Assembly (NCBI RefSeq): GCF_946886695.1
Contig: NZ_CAMPJD010000049.1
Coordinates: forward strand, 1 to 35,064
Length of the DNA stretch: 35,064 nucleotides
Direction of reading: 5' to 3'
From: an uncultured Pseudoxanthomonas sp.
GTDB taxonomy: Bacteria; Pseudomonadota; Gammaproteobacteria; Xanthomonadales; Xanthomonadaceae
Made by a program: the position numbers and the translations under genes. Under the pieces are notes generated by a model, which was given only the letters and a program-made list of their open reading frames with translations, made no database searches and had not been told where the DNA came from. Positions 18,044 through 25,302 of this stretch are shown here, piece by piece; the first letter of the stretch is position 1; the number at the start of each line of letters is the position of its first letter.

Positions 18044-18895
18044 ATGACTGCTCCCCTGCTTGCCGCCTCTGCCGGCCTCGGCTTGCGCCGCGAGCTGCTG
18101 GATGAACTGCTGGCAGCGCCGGCCGGCGCATTCGACTTCCTCGAATGCGCGCCCGACAACTGGATCGGGGTGGGCGGCCGCTACGGAGAAGCGCTGCAGA
18201 CGCTTTCCTCGCGCCATGCACTGACCTGCCACGGCCTGTCGCTGTCGCTCGGCGGCGTCGCGCCGCTGGACGACACGTTCCTCGCCCGCACGCGCCGCTT
18301 CCTCGACCAGCACGGCGTGACGCTGTACAGCGAACACCTGAGTTACTGCACCGACGACGGCCACCTGTACGACCTGATGCCGATTCCCTTCACCGAGGAA
18401 GCGGTGCGGCATGTCGCGGCGCACATCCGCCAGGCGCAGGACACCCTCGGCCGGCGCATCGCGGTGGAGAACGTCTCCTACTACGCCGCGCCTTACCAGG
18501 CGATGGACGAAGCCGACTTCATCATCGCGGTGCTGTCCGAAGCGGATTGCGACCTGCTGCTGGACGTCAACAACATCTACGTCAACGCGATCAACCATGG
18601 CTACGAAGCCCGCGATTTCCTGACACGCATGCCGTCGGCACGGATCGCCTCGTACCATATTGCCGGCCACTACGACGAAGCCGATGACCTCAAGGTGGAC
18701 ACGCATGGCGCGCCGGTAAAGGGCGATGTGTGGTCGCTGCTGTCGCTCGCCTATGCAACGCACGGCGTGCGCCCCACCCTGCTGGAGCGCGATTTCAACT
18801 TCCCGCCGCTCGCCGAACTCGCGGCGGAAGTCCAGCGCATCCGCGAGCTTCAATCGGCGCACGCGACCTCCGACGGACACGTGCTGCATGGCTGA
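18044..18895 (+). CDS. hvfB: MNIO (DUF692) RiPP maturase, HvfB/BufB/MbnB family
   Basis: 283 residues forming a TIM-barrel multinuclear non-haem iron oxygenase. The expected metal-ligand residues occur in order: H63 (CHGLSLS), E97-H98 (YSEHLSY), E142 (VENVSYY), D174 and N176 ([17 protein letters not shown]185), H205 and H209 ([10 protein letters not shown]), D219 and H221 (VDTHG), E248 (LLERDFN). Characterised relatives oxidise precursor cysteines using O2 and two or three iron atoms: MbnB in methanobactin, HvfB and BufB on EGKCG-type peptides. The ATG lies 60 bp after the precursor, and the stop overlaps the next gene by 8 bp. Confidence 0.93.
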   Translation: MTAPLLAASAGLGLRRELLDELLAAPAGAFDFLECAPDNWIGVGGRYGEALQTLSSRHALTCHGLSLSLGGVAPLDDTFLARTRRFLDQHGVTLYSEHLSYCTDDGHLYDLMPIPFTEEAVRHVAAHIRQAQDTLGRRIAVENVSYYAAPYQAMDEADFIIAVLSEADCDLLLDVNNIYVNAINHGYEARDFLTRMPSARIASYHIAGHYDEADDLKVDTHGAPVKGDVWSLLSLAYATHGVRPTLLERDFNFPPLAELAAEVQRIRELQSAHATSDGHVLHG

Positions 18896-19637
18896 CGCGC
18901 TGCACGACCAGCAGTTCGCCCTGTCGCGCCACCTGCGCGACCCATCGTCGCATCCGGCGCCGCCCGGCATCGAGGACCGACGGCTGGCGATTTACCGTGA
19001 CCTGTTCTTCAACAACATCGAAAACCTGCTGGCCGGCAACTTCCCCGTGATCCGCAAGACCCTGGGTGATGACGCCTGGCGCACGCTGGTACGGCAGTTC
19101 TATGCCGGACATCGCAGCAGGACGCCGCTGTTCCCGGAAGTCGCGCGCGAGTTCATCCGCTACCTGGAATCACGTGCCGGGCGCGACGGCTCACTGCCCG
19201 CCTGGCTGCGCGAGCTAGCGCATTACGAATGGGTCGAACTGGCGCTGCAGATCGCGGACGATACCGAGCCCCCCCACGTGTCGGACGGCGACCTTGTCGC
19301 GGGTGAGCCGGTTGTATCGCCTTTCGCATGGGCGCTCGCCTATCAATGGCCGGTGCACCGCATCGGACCGGACTACCTGCCCGACGCAGCGCCCTCCGAA
19401 CCGACCTTCCTGCTCGTCCGACGTGATGCCGGCCAACAGGTGAGATTCGCCGCCATCTCGCCGTTGGTGTACCGGCTGATGGAGCTGCTGGGCGAAGGCG
19501 GTCGCAGCGGTGGCGATGCGCTGCGACATCTGGCGACGGAAGCTGGCGTGGAGGATGTGCCCACCTTCGTCCACGAGGGGGGCGCCATGCTTTCCCGCAT
19601 GCGTGAAGAAGGCACACTGCTGGGTACGCGCCCCTGA
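18888..19637 (+). CDS. hvfC: DUF2063 RiPP maturation partner, HvfC/BufC family
   Basis: 249 residues. The N-terminal DUF2063 domain is recognisable by [31 protein letters not shown] and [12 protein letters not shown], followed by a C-terminal half with LLVRRDAG and a small winged-helix-like end ([13 protein letters not shown]). In known systems this protein binds the precursor and the MNIO enzyme and is needed for modification. ATG 18888 lies within the end of the maturase gene, so the two are co-translated in near-equal amounts. The DoxX-type membrane gene often found in such operons is absent; a REP pair and rnt come next. Confidence 0.9.
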   Translation: MADALHDQQFALSRHLRDPSSHPAPPGIEDRRLAIYRDLFFNNIENLLAGNFPVIRKTLGDDAWRTLVRQFYAGHRSRTPLFPEVAREFIRYLESRAGRDGSLPAWLRELAHYEWVELALQIADDTEPPHVSDGDLVAGEPVVSPFAWALAYQWPVHRIGPDYLPDAAPSEPTFLLVRRDAGQQVRFAAISPLVYRLMELLGEGGRSGGDALRHLATEAGVEDVPTFVHEGGAMLSRMREEGTLLGTRP

Positions 19638-19642
19638 CTCCT

Positions 19643-19783
19643 GTAGGAGTGAGGTGAGTCGCGACCGCAGACCCGGGGCGCACGCGTGCCCGTCCGACAG
19701 GCGGGTGTCGCATGACCGCTACGCGAATATCCGGGAGAACCGGAACGCCGATCGCGTGCGGTCGCGACTCACGTCGCTCCTAC
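19643..19783. repeat. Inverted pair of GTAG-type REP elements, copy 3
   Basis: The left arm at 19643-19666 (GTAGGAGTGAGGTGAG...) differs at two positions from copy 1 and has a weakened stem. The right arm at 19760-19783 matches the copy 1 right arm exactly. The interior is about 93 bp and non-coding. The pair lies 6 bp after the hvfC stop and could end or protect the RiPP operon message. Confidence 0.82.
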
Positions 19784-19848
19784 AACTGCGAGCTCGCGGT
19801 TGGGTTTCCAGCAGAAGAAGCGCCACGCCGTCTGCTACCCTTCCCCAC

Positions 19849-20841
19849 ATGGAGAACGCCACCGAACCCACCCGCATCACCCCGATGGCCCAGCGCTTCC
19901 GTGGTTACCTGCCGGTGGTGGTTGACGTGGAAACCGGCGGTTTCGACTGGAACCGCCACGCGCTGCTGGAAATGGCTGCGGTGCCGCTGGACTTGGACGA
20001 AAACGGATTGCTGGTCTGCGGCGAGACCGCCAGCGTGCACCTGCATCCGGCGCCCGGCACCGAAATCGATCCGAAGTCGCTGGAAGTCACCGGCATCGAC
20101 CTCGACCACCCGTTCCGTTTTGCCAGGCACGAGAAGGACGCGTTGGACCATGTCTTCGCGCCCGTGCGTGCCGCGGTGAAGAAGCACGGGTGCCAGCGCG
20201 CGATCCTGGTGGGCCACAACGCCCACTTCGACCTGAACTTCCTCAATGCGGCGGTCACGCGCGTGGCGCACAAGCGCAACCCGTTCCATCCCTTCAGCGT
20301 GTTCGATACGGTGACGCTCGCCGGGGTGGCCTATGGCCAGACCGTGCTGGCGCGCGCGGTGCAGGCGGCGGGCTTCGACTGGAATGCGGAAGACGCGCAC
20401 TCCGCCGTCTACGATGCCGAGCAGACGGCGCGGCTGTTCTGCAAGATCGTGAACATGTGGCAGAAGCCACTCGCATCAGCGCCGGTCGTCGAGCCCGAGC
20501 AGGACACCGTGACCATGTACCGTCCAACCGGTCCTGAAGAACTCGCATTGCTCGCACAGCGCGAGTTCCGTCGCTGGCCGCCACGTCTGCCCGAGCAGCC
20601 GATCTTCTACCCCGTAACCAACGAGCAATACGCCGCCGAGATCGCGGAGCGCTGGAACATCAAGGACAGCGGTGTCGGTTACGTGACCCGTTTCAGAGTG
20701 CGCAAGGACTTCATGTCCCGTTACCCCCTCCAGAAGGTCGGAGGCACGCACCACACTGAGTGGTGGGTTCCCGCAGAAGAGCTTGAGCTGTTCAACGACA
20801 ATATAGTCGGAACCATCGAAGTCATCGGCGAATACCGCTGA
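19849..20841 (+). CDS. rnt: RNase T fused to an ADP-ribosylation/crystallin J1-like domain
   Basis: 330 residues, against about 215 for ordinary RNase T. Residues 1-205 are RNase T: DVETGG (D26, E28), [11 protein letters not shown] (D128), [17 protein letters not shown], and [11 protein letters not shown] (H184, D189) complete the DEDDh site for 3' trimming of tRNA and other RNAs. After a short Pro/Glu linker (206-222), residues 223-330 ([62 protein letters not shown]) match a small protein often annotated ADP-ribosylation/crystallin J1, normally stand-alone. An internal in-frame ATG at 20515 with AGGA 10 nt upstream could make that domain alone. Base use becomes AT-richer towards the end. 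The start is ATG 19849; the open frame before it runs through the REP pair and is not coding. Confidence 0.88.
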   Translation: MENATEPTRITPMAQRFRGYLPVVVDVETGGFDWNRHALLEMAAVPLDLDENGLLVCGETASVHLHPAPGTEIDPKSLEVTGIDLDHPFRFARHEKDALDHVFAPVRAAVKKHGCQRAILVGHNAHFDLNFLNAAVTRVAHKRNPFHPFSVFDTVTLAGVAYGQTVLARAVQAAGFDWNAEDAHSAVYDAEQTARLFCKIVNMWQKPLASAPVVEPEQDTVTMYRPTGPEELALLAQREFRRWPPRLPEQPIFYPVTNEQYAAEIAERWNIKDSGVGYVTRFRVRKDFMSRYPLQKVGGTHHTEWWVPAEELELFNDNIVGTIEVIGEYR

Positions 20842-20880
20842 CGTTAGCCTCGGCAGCTCACTAGTCGCGAGTCCGTCACG

Positions 20881-21768
20881 CTAACTTTCACCGATACCAG
20901 CCGTCTGCACCGGCGGACGCGAGCTCATCGCCGCCCCGGCGGATGCCACGATGATCGCGGCGATGGCCAGCCACTGCAGCAGCGACAGGCGTTCGTGCAG
21001 GAACAGCAGGCCGCACAACGCGGCGATGGCCGGCTCCAGGCTCATCAGCATGCCGAAGGTGCGCGTCGGCATCTTCGTCAACGCGACCATCTCCAGGCTG
21101 TAGGGAATCGCGGTGGACAGCAGCGCCACCGCCAACGCGACGGGCAGCAACGCGGGCGCCAGCAGCGCTGCCCCGGCGTGCGCGACACCGAACGGCACCG
21201 CCACCGCCGCGGCGATGCAACTGCCTATCGCGACCGTCTGCGGGCCGTGCGCATTGCCGGCCTTCTGGCCGAACACGATGTACATCGCCCAGCACGCCCC
21301 GGCGCCGAGCGCGTACGCCACGCCCACGAGGTCCACTGCCTGGGCGCCCTGTTCCGGCACCAGCAGCACCAGCCCGGCGACGGCCAACGCCACCCAGACG
21401 ACGTCGCGCAGATGGCGGGAACCGAACAGCGCCACAGCGAGTGGACCGGTGAATTCGAGCGCGACGGCGATACCCAGCGGCACCGTTTCCAGCGATTTGT
21501 AGAACAGCAGGTTCATCAGCCCCAGCGAGGTGCCGTAGAACAGCAGCAGCGGCCATTGCGTCCGCGTGATGCGTGCGCGCCATGGGCGGAACACGGCCAC
21601 CAGGATCAACATCGCCAACGACAGCCGCAACGCGGTGGCGCCGGTGGCGCCCACCGCCGGGAACAAACCCTTCGCCATCGACGCGCCAGCCTGGATGGAC
21701 AGCATGGCGACGAGCAGCAGCGCGATCGGCTGCCAGTGGACGGGCGCGGGGGAATTCTGGGGGGACAT
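20881..21768 (-). CDS. rhtA: Threonine/homoserine exporter RhtA-like (DMT/EamA family)
   Basis: 295 residues with about ten membrane segments in two EamA halves. It shares the RhtA landmarks LLVAMLSIQAGASMAKGLFP, ETVPLGIAVALEFTGPLAVALF, ALGAGACWAMYIVFGQ and STAIPYSLEMVALTKMPTRTFG. RhtA exports threonine, homoserine and toxic amino-acid analogues across the inner membrane. It is divergent from an XRE-cupin regulator; a palindromic operator lies 54-69 bp upstream of its start. Confidence 0.9.
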   Translation of the reverse strand: MSPQNSPAPVHWQPIALLLVAMLSIQAGASMAKGLFPAVGATGATALRLSLAMLILVAVFRPWRARITRTQWPLLLFYGTSLGLMNLLFYKSLETVPLGIAVALEFTGPLAVALFGSRHLRDVVWVALAVAGLVLLVPEQGAQAVDLVGVAYALGAGACWAMYIVFGQKAGNAHGPQTVAIGSCIAAAVAVPFGVAHAGAALLAPALLPVALAVALLSTAIPYSLEMVALTKMPTRTFGMLMSLEPAIAALCGLLFLHERLSLLQWLAIAAIIVASAGAAMSSRPPVQTAGIGES

Positions 21769-21821
21769 GAAGACACTACCTGCGGACGCCGGAAGCGCCG
21801 CGCTTGAAGGATGAACAGGAT

Positions 21822-21837
21822 GCGCACTATATTGCGC
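21822..21837 (-). promoter_or_regulatory. Palindromic operator copy A (rhtA side)
   Basis: GCGCACTATATTGCGC on the plus strand; on the minus strand it reads GCGCAATATAGTGCGC, arms GCGCA-N6-TGCGC. The minus strand contains TATAGT, a fair -10 for rhtA, so a bound repressor would occlude the promoter. Confidence 0.65.
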
Positions 21838-21855
21838 AATCGAAGCTTACCGTGT

Positions 21856-21871
21856 GCGCAATATACTGCGC
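21856..21871 (+). promoter_or_regulatory. Palindromic operator copy B (regulator side)
   Basis: GCGCAATATACTGCGC has the same GCGCA-N6-TGCGC arms as copy A, in opposite orientation with centres 34 bp apart. It contains TATACT, a good -10 hexamer, 17 bp before ATG 21884, which would give a very short leader. The likely ligand is the XRE protein encoded immediately downstream (autoregulation). Confidence 0.65.
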
Positions 21872-21883
21872 AACCCCCTGCCC

Positions 21884-22423
21884 ATGAGCGTACTTGAACA
21901 CGTCGCCGAGAACGTCCGCCGCCTGCGGACCGAAGCGGGCCTCAGCCAGCAGGTGCTGGCGGATGCCTCGGACGTCAGCCGCCGCATGCTGGTCGGTATC
22001 GAATCCGGCGATGCCAATGTCAGCCTGAATACCCTCGACCGGATCGCCGCAGCGCTGGAAGTGACGTTCGCCGATCTGGTGAAGGCGCCGAGCAATCCGA
22101 ACCGGGACCGCATCGACGCCCTGGTCTGGAGCGGACGCACGCCGGGTTCCAAAGGCGTGCTGCTGGCCAGTGCGCCGGCCACTCGCGAGGTGGAATTGTG
22201 GTCGTGGACCTTGATGCCCGGCGACCGCTATACGTCGGCAGCCGACCCGACCGGATGGCACGAAATGTTCTTCGTCATCGAAGGCAGGCTGGTGGTGGAA
22301 CTGCCCGACGGAGAACATGCCATCGATGCAGGCGACTTTTTCGTTTTCCCCAGCGACCGCGACTACGCCTACCGCAACGACGGCGACATGCCGCTGCGCT
22401 TCATCCGCAACGTGGCGCATTGA
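21884..22423 (+). CDS. XRE-family regulator with C-terminal cupin domain
   Basis: 179 residues. Residues 5-60 form a helix-turn-helix of the Cro/CI type (VRRLRTEAGLSQQVLADASDVSRRMLVGIESGDANVSLNTLDRIAAAL). Residues 105-178 form a cupin barrel (WTLMPGDRY, GWHEMFFVIEGRLVVEL, IDAGDFFVFPSD). This layout is common in small-molecule-responsive repressors of amino-acid or amine metabolism. ATG 21884 is preferred over the in-frame GTG at 21854, because that codon lies at the edge of the palindrome and its extra ten residues are not HTH-like. Likely controls rhtA; the effector is unknown. Convergent with the peptidase gene, 12 bp apart. Confidence 0.88.
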   Translation: MSVLEHVAENVRRLRTEAGLSQQVLADASDVSRRMLVGIESGDANVSLNTLDRIAAALEVTFADLVKAPSNPNRDRIDALVWSGRTPGSKGVLLASAPATREVELWSWTLMPGDRYTSAADPTGWHEMFFVIEGRLVVELPDGEHAIDAGDFFVFPSDRDYAYRNDGDMPLRFIRNVAH

Positions 22424-22435
22424 TCGCGCGATGGA

Positions 22436-23629
22436 TTACCGGACCGGTGGCGCAATGCCGTGGCGCCGCAGCACCTCGCGCACCCTGTCCAACGGAATCG
22501 CCTCGACCGTCTCGCCATTGCCGCTGACGGTGGTGGCCATGAACAGCGAGTTGTAGATCGCCTCTTCCACCGCTTCCACGCTGGCCTGGAATACCGCGCT
22601 CATCTGCTCGTTGGCGAGTTCGGCGGTTTCCAGCCGTGGCGCATCGAAGGCGCGCCGCACCGATTCCGCGGTAGAAAACGCCAGAACGTAGTCGCCACTG
22701 CCGTTGGACGCCGAACTGCCGGTGCGGCCCAGGCCCATCATCGCGCGCGAGGCGACGCGGCGCAGGTTGCGGTCATCCAGCGGTGCATCGGTGGCGATGA
22801 TGATGATGATCGATCCATCGCCACGGTCGTCCGCAAGGCCGTGGCGCCCATCGGCCTGCACGGCGATGGCGTTCTGGAAGGCGTAACGATCCAGTTCACG
22901 CCCCACCGGCGCACCCGAGACCTGCAGCACGCCGCCGAAATTGCTCTGCACCAGCACGCCCACCGTCCAGCCTCCCAGTGACGCGGGGAGCTTGCGCGAC
23001 GACGTGCCGATGCCTCCCTTCCAGCCGAACGCCACCGTCCCGGTGCCGGCGCCGATGCTGCCTTCCTGCACCGGACCATCGGTCGCCGTTCCAAGCGCGC
23101 GCCGGACCGCGTCCGCCGTGATCGGCCGCGCCCGGATGTCGTTGAGTCCACCATCATTGGTCTCGCCAACGACCACGTTGAGCGAACGCACCTGCTGCAT
23201 GTCGGGGCGCTCCAGCATCCACGCCGCCATCGCATCGGCGGCCTTCCACACGCACAGCGTGCAGGTCAGCAGGATCGGCGTTTCCAGCTCGCCCAGTTCG
23301 TTGACCTGCGTGCTGCCGATGAACTTGCCGAATCCGTTGCCGACATGCACCGCGGCCGGCACGCGCGAGCGATAGACGTTGCCCGCGTGCGGCAGGATCG
23401 CAGTGACGCCGGTGCGCACGGTGTCGCCGTCCTTCAACGTCACCTGCCCGACGCGCACGCCGGCGACATCGGTGATCGCGTTGTGCGTGCCGGGGGCGAA
23501 GATGCCGGGGGCGACACCGAGGTCGCGGGCCCGTGCGCGCGGCGCTTCCTGCGCGATGGCGGAGAGCGAGGACAGCCCCAGCAGCAGCGCCGCCAGTCGA
23601 AGGAATGAAGGATGCGGCGTGCGGGACAT
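22436..23629 (-). CDS. DmpA/BapA-type P1 family aminopeptidase, exported
   Basis: 397 residues. A signal peptide (LAALLLGLSSLSAIA, cut near residue 26) precedes a self-processing Ntn-type fold of MEROPS clan PE, formerly S58. Family blocks are ITDVAGVRVGQVTL, GSIGAGTGTVAFGWKGGIGTSSR, VGVLVQSNFGG, GDGSIIIIIATDAPLDDRNL and GSGDYVLAFSTAE. By analogy with DmpA and BapA, cleavage is expected before S273 (DG|S), which becomes the nucleophile. Such enzymes cleave N-terminal residues, including D-Ala or beta-amino acids in some members; the substrate here is unknown. GAGGAG lies before the ATG, and the start is 10 bp after the rlmB stop, so they probably form an operon. Confidence 0.9.
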   Translation of the reverse strand: MSRTPHPSFLRLAALLLGLSSLSAIAQEAPRARARDLGVAPGIFAPGTHNAITDVAGVRVGQVTLKDGDTVRTGVTAILPHAGNVYRSRVPAAVHVGNGFGKFIGSTQVNELGELETPILLTCTLCVWKAADAMAAWMLERPDMQQVRSLNVVVGETNDGGLNDIRARPITADAVRRALGTATDGPVQEGSIGAGTGTVAFGWKGGIGTSSRKLPASLGGWTVGVLVQSNFGGVLQVSGAPVGRELDRYAFQNAIAVQADGRHGLADDRGDGSIIIIIATDAPLDDRNLRRVASRAMMGLGRTGSSASNGSGDYVLAFSTAESVRRAFDAPRLETAELANEQMSAVFQASVEAVEEAIYNSLFMATTVSGNGETVEAIPLDRVREVLRRHGIAPPVR

Positions 23630-23639
23630 GCGGGCTCCT

Positions 23640-24383
23640 CTACTGGCGCTGGCGGACGGCCTCGAACAGGGTGACGCCGGCCGCGACCGACACGTTGAGG
23701 CTTTCGATGTCGCCGGGCATAGGAATCTTCACCAGCCCGTCGCAATGCTCGCGGGTCAGACGACGCAGGCCGTCGGCTTCGCCACCCAGCGCCAGTGCCA
23801 CGTTGCCGCGCAGGTCAATGGAATACAGCGAAGCATCGGCTTCCCCGGCCAACCCATAGATCCACACCCCGAGTTGCTGCAGATCGCGCAGGCAACGCGA
23901 CAGATTGGTGACCTGCACGACCGGGATACGGTCGGCCGCACCGGCCGACGTCTTGCGCACGGTCGCGTTGACGCCGACCGACTTGTCCTTGGGAATGATC
24001 ACGGCGGTGACGCCGGCCGCCGCGGCGCTGCGCAGGCAGGCGCCAAGATTGTGCGGATCCTGCACACCATCCAGCACCAGCAGCAGCGCCTTGCCTTCGG
24101 CGGCTTCCACCAGTCCCTGCAGTTCGTTCTCGTCCCAGGTCCGGGCAGCGGCATAGCGTGCCACCACGCCCTGGTGGCGCAACGCACCCGCCACGCCGTC
24201 CAGCGCCTGGCCGGTCACGCGGCGCACGTCGATGCCTTTGCGGCGTGCGTTCTCCTCGATCTCGGTCAGGCGCGCGTTCTTGCTTCCGCCCTCAAGCAGG
24301 ATTTCGCGCACGTTGTCGGCATCGTTCTCGACGGCCGAAGCGACCGCATTGACACCGACAATCCATTGATTCTGCTTGCTCAT
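23640..24383 (-). CDS. rlmB: 23S rRNA (guanosine-2'-O)-methyltransferase RlmB
   Basis: 247 residues of the SpoU/TrmH SPOUT class. An N-terminal substrate-binding domain (WIVGVNAVASAV) is followed by the knot domain with motif 1 LDGVQDPHNLGACLRSA, motif 2 LALGGEADGLRRL and motif 3 IPMPGDIESLNVSVAAGV. It methylates G2251 (E. coli numbering) in the peptidyl-transferase P loop. rnr lies upstream on the same strand, as in enterobacteria, but here a GFA gene and a repeat block separate them. Confidence 0.95.
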   Translation of the reverse strand: MSKQNQWIVGVNAVASAVENDADNVREILLEGGSKNARLTEIEENARRKGIDVRRVTGQALDGVAGALRHQGVVARYAAARTWDENELQGLVEAAEGKALLLVLDGVQDPHNLGACLRSAAAAGVTAVIIPKDKSVGVNATVRKTSAGAADRIPVVQVTNLSRCLRDLQQLGVWIYGLAGEADASLYSIDLRGNVALALGGEADGLRRLTREHCDGLVKIPMPGDIESLNVSVAAGVTLFEAVRQRQ

Positions 24384-24434
24384 GCGCTGTACGGCCGCGT
24401 TGGAAAGGCCGGCATTATCGCACCGACCGGTCGC

Positions 24435-24908
24435 TCAGCGCGGCGGCCACGCGGCCGTGTCGTGGTCCGGATGCTGGAACGACACCACCCCGGCCAGAAA
24501 GGCCGCAGCCGCCTCGTCCTCCTCGGTGCGCCTCTGTGGCAATGCCGGCAGGGTGTCCACATACGGGAGCTTGGCTTCCACCCCGTACTGGACCCAGGGC
24601 GACAATCGCGAGGGCTCATCGAATGCCCCCGCCGCCAGCGCCACGCCATCCGGTGCCTCGTAAGTCAGTGGCGTGCCACAGTCGCCGCAGAAACCGCGCT
24701 GGACGACGTTGGACGAGTGGAAGCGCTTCGGTTCACCACGCGTCCACTCCAGCGCCGCGCCACGCGTGGACACCAGGGGCGCGTAGTACGCGCCGAACGC
24801 TTTCTGGCACATGCGGCAATGGCAGATGGAAGCGTCCTTCAGCTCGCCGCTGACGCGGAAGCGGATGGCACCGCATTGGCAGCCGCCGGTGTGGATCGGG
24901 ATGGACAT
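24435..24908 (-). CDS. GFA family (glutathione-dependent formaldehyde-activating type) zinc protein
   Basis: 157 residues. Cys groups are C10-x-C12 (GGCQCGAIRF), C29-x-C31-x2-C34 (CHCRMC) and C74-x2-C77 (CGDCG), the structural and catalytic zinc ligands of the GFA/CENP-V fold. Few family members have a proven glutathione-formaldehyde function, so activity is uncertain. ATG 24908 follows AGGAG by about 9 nt and begins right before the conserved domain; the open frame extends 30 codons further but not convincingly. It sits between rlmB and a repeat block. Confidence 0.85.
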   Translation of the reverse strand: MSIPIHTGGCQCGAIRFRVSGELKDASICHCRMCQKAFGAYYAPLVSTRGAALEWTRGEPKRFHSSNVVQRGFCGDCGTPLTYEAPDGVALAAGAFDEPSRLSPWVQYGVEAKLPYVDTLPALPQRRTEEDEAAAAFLAGVVSFQHPDHDTAAWPPR

Positions 24909-25021
24909 GGGCTGACGCTCCTGGCGTGGGATGCGCATGTCGTTGCAGGACCACGCCCATCCCGCAACGCCCGACGACAAGGGCCGCGTCATCCCCACAA
25001 ACGCCGGTCAACGGTGCCACC

Positions 25022-25297
25022 TTTGATCGTCATCCCGGCGAAAGCCGGGATCCATCTTGATTCTGCTTCTACACGCACGTCCGTGCCGAGAGAGCGAAGA
25101 TCAAGATGGGTCCCAGCGTACGCTGGGACGACGATTCGCCTTTGATCGTCATCCTGGCGAAAGCCGGGATCCATCCTGATGCTGCTTCTACACGCACGTC
25201 CGTGCCGAGAGAGCGAAGATCAACATGGGTCCCAGCCTGCGCTGGGACGACGGTGCAGCATTTGCTCGCCATCCCGGCCTGCGCTGGGACGACGGGC
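25022..25297. repeat. Nested inverted repeats in tandem (119-bp period) plus a solo remnant
   Basis: Unit 1 (25022-25140) and unit 2 (25141-25260) are near-identical tandem copies beginning TTTGATCGTCATCC. In each, a left hairpin ATCCCGGC-GAAA-GCCGGGAT and a right hairpin TCCCAGCG-TA-CGCTGGGA (unit 1) are reverse-complementary versions of one another and flank a shared core with TTCTACACGCACGTCCGTGC. A third piece (25261-25297) joins the left half of a left arm directly to the right half of a right arm. The segment fills the 394-bp gap 24909-25302 between the GFA gene and rnr; no gene was recognised in it. Confidence 0.85.
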
Positions 25298-25302
25298 CTC
25301 AA

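Noticed and set aside
20842..20880. Terminator between rnt and rhtA
   Set aside because: Only a short GTTAGC/GCTAAC inverted pair with a long loop and no U-tract; too weak to call.
25022..25260. Possible CRISPR array
   Set aside because: Only two long near-identical units with no short repeat/unique spacer alternation, and no cas genes nearby.
25069..25302. Small minus-strand protein reading VPAQAGTHVDL and similar
   Set aside because: It is translation of the tandem inverted repeats; peptides of this kind are commonly mis-annotated from REP-like DNA.
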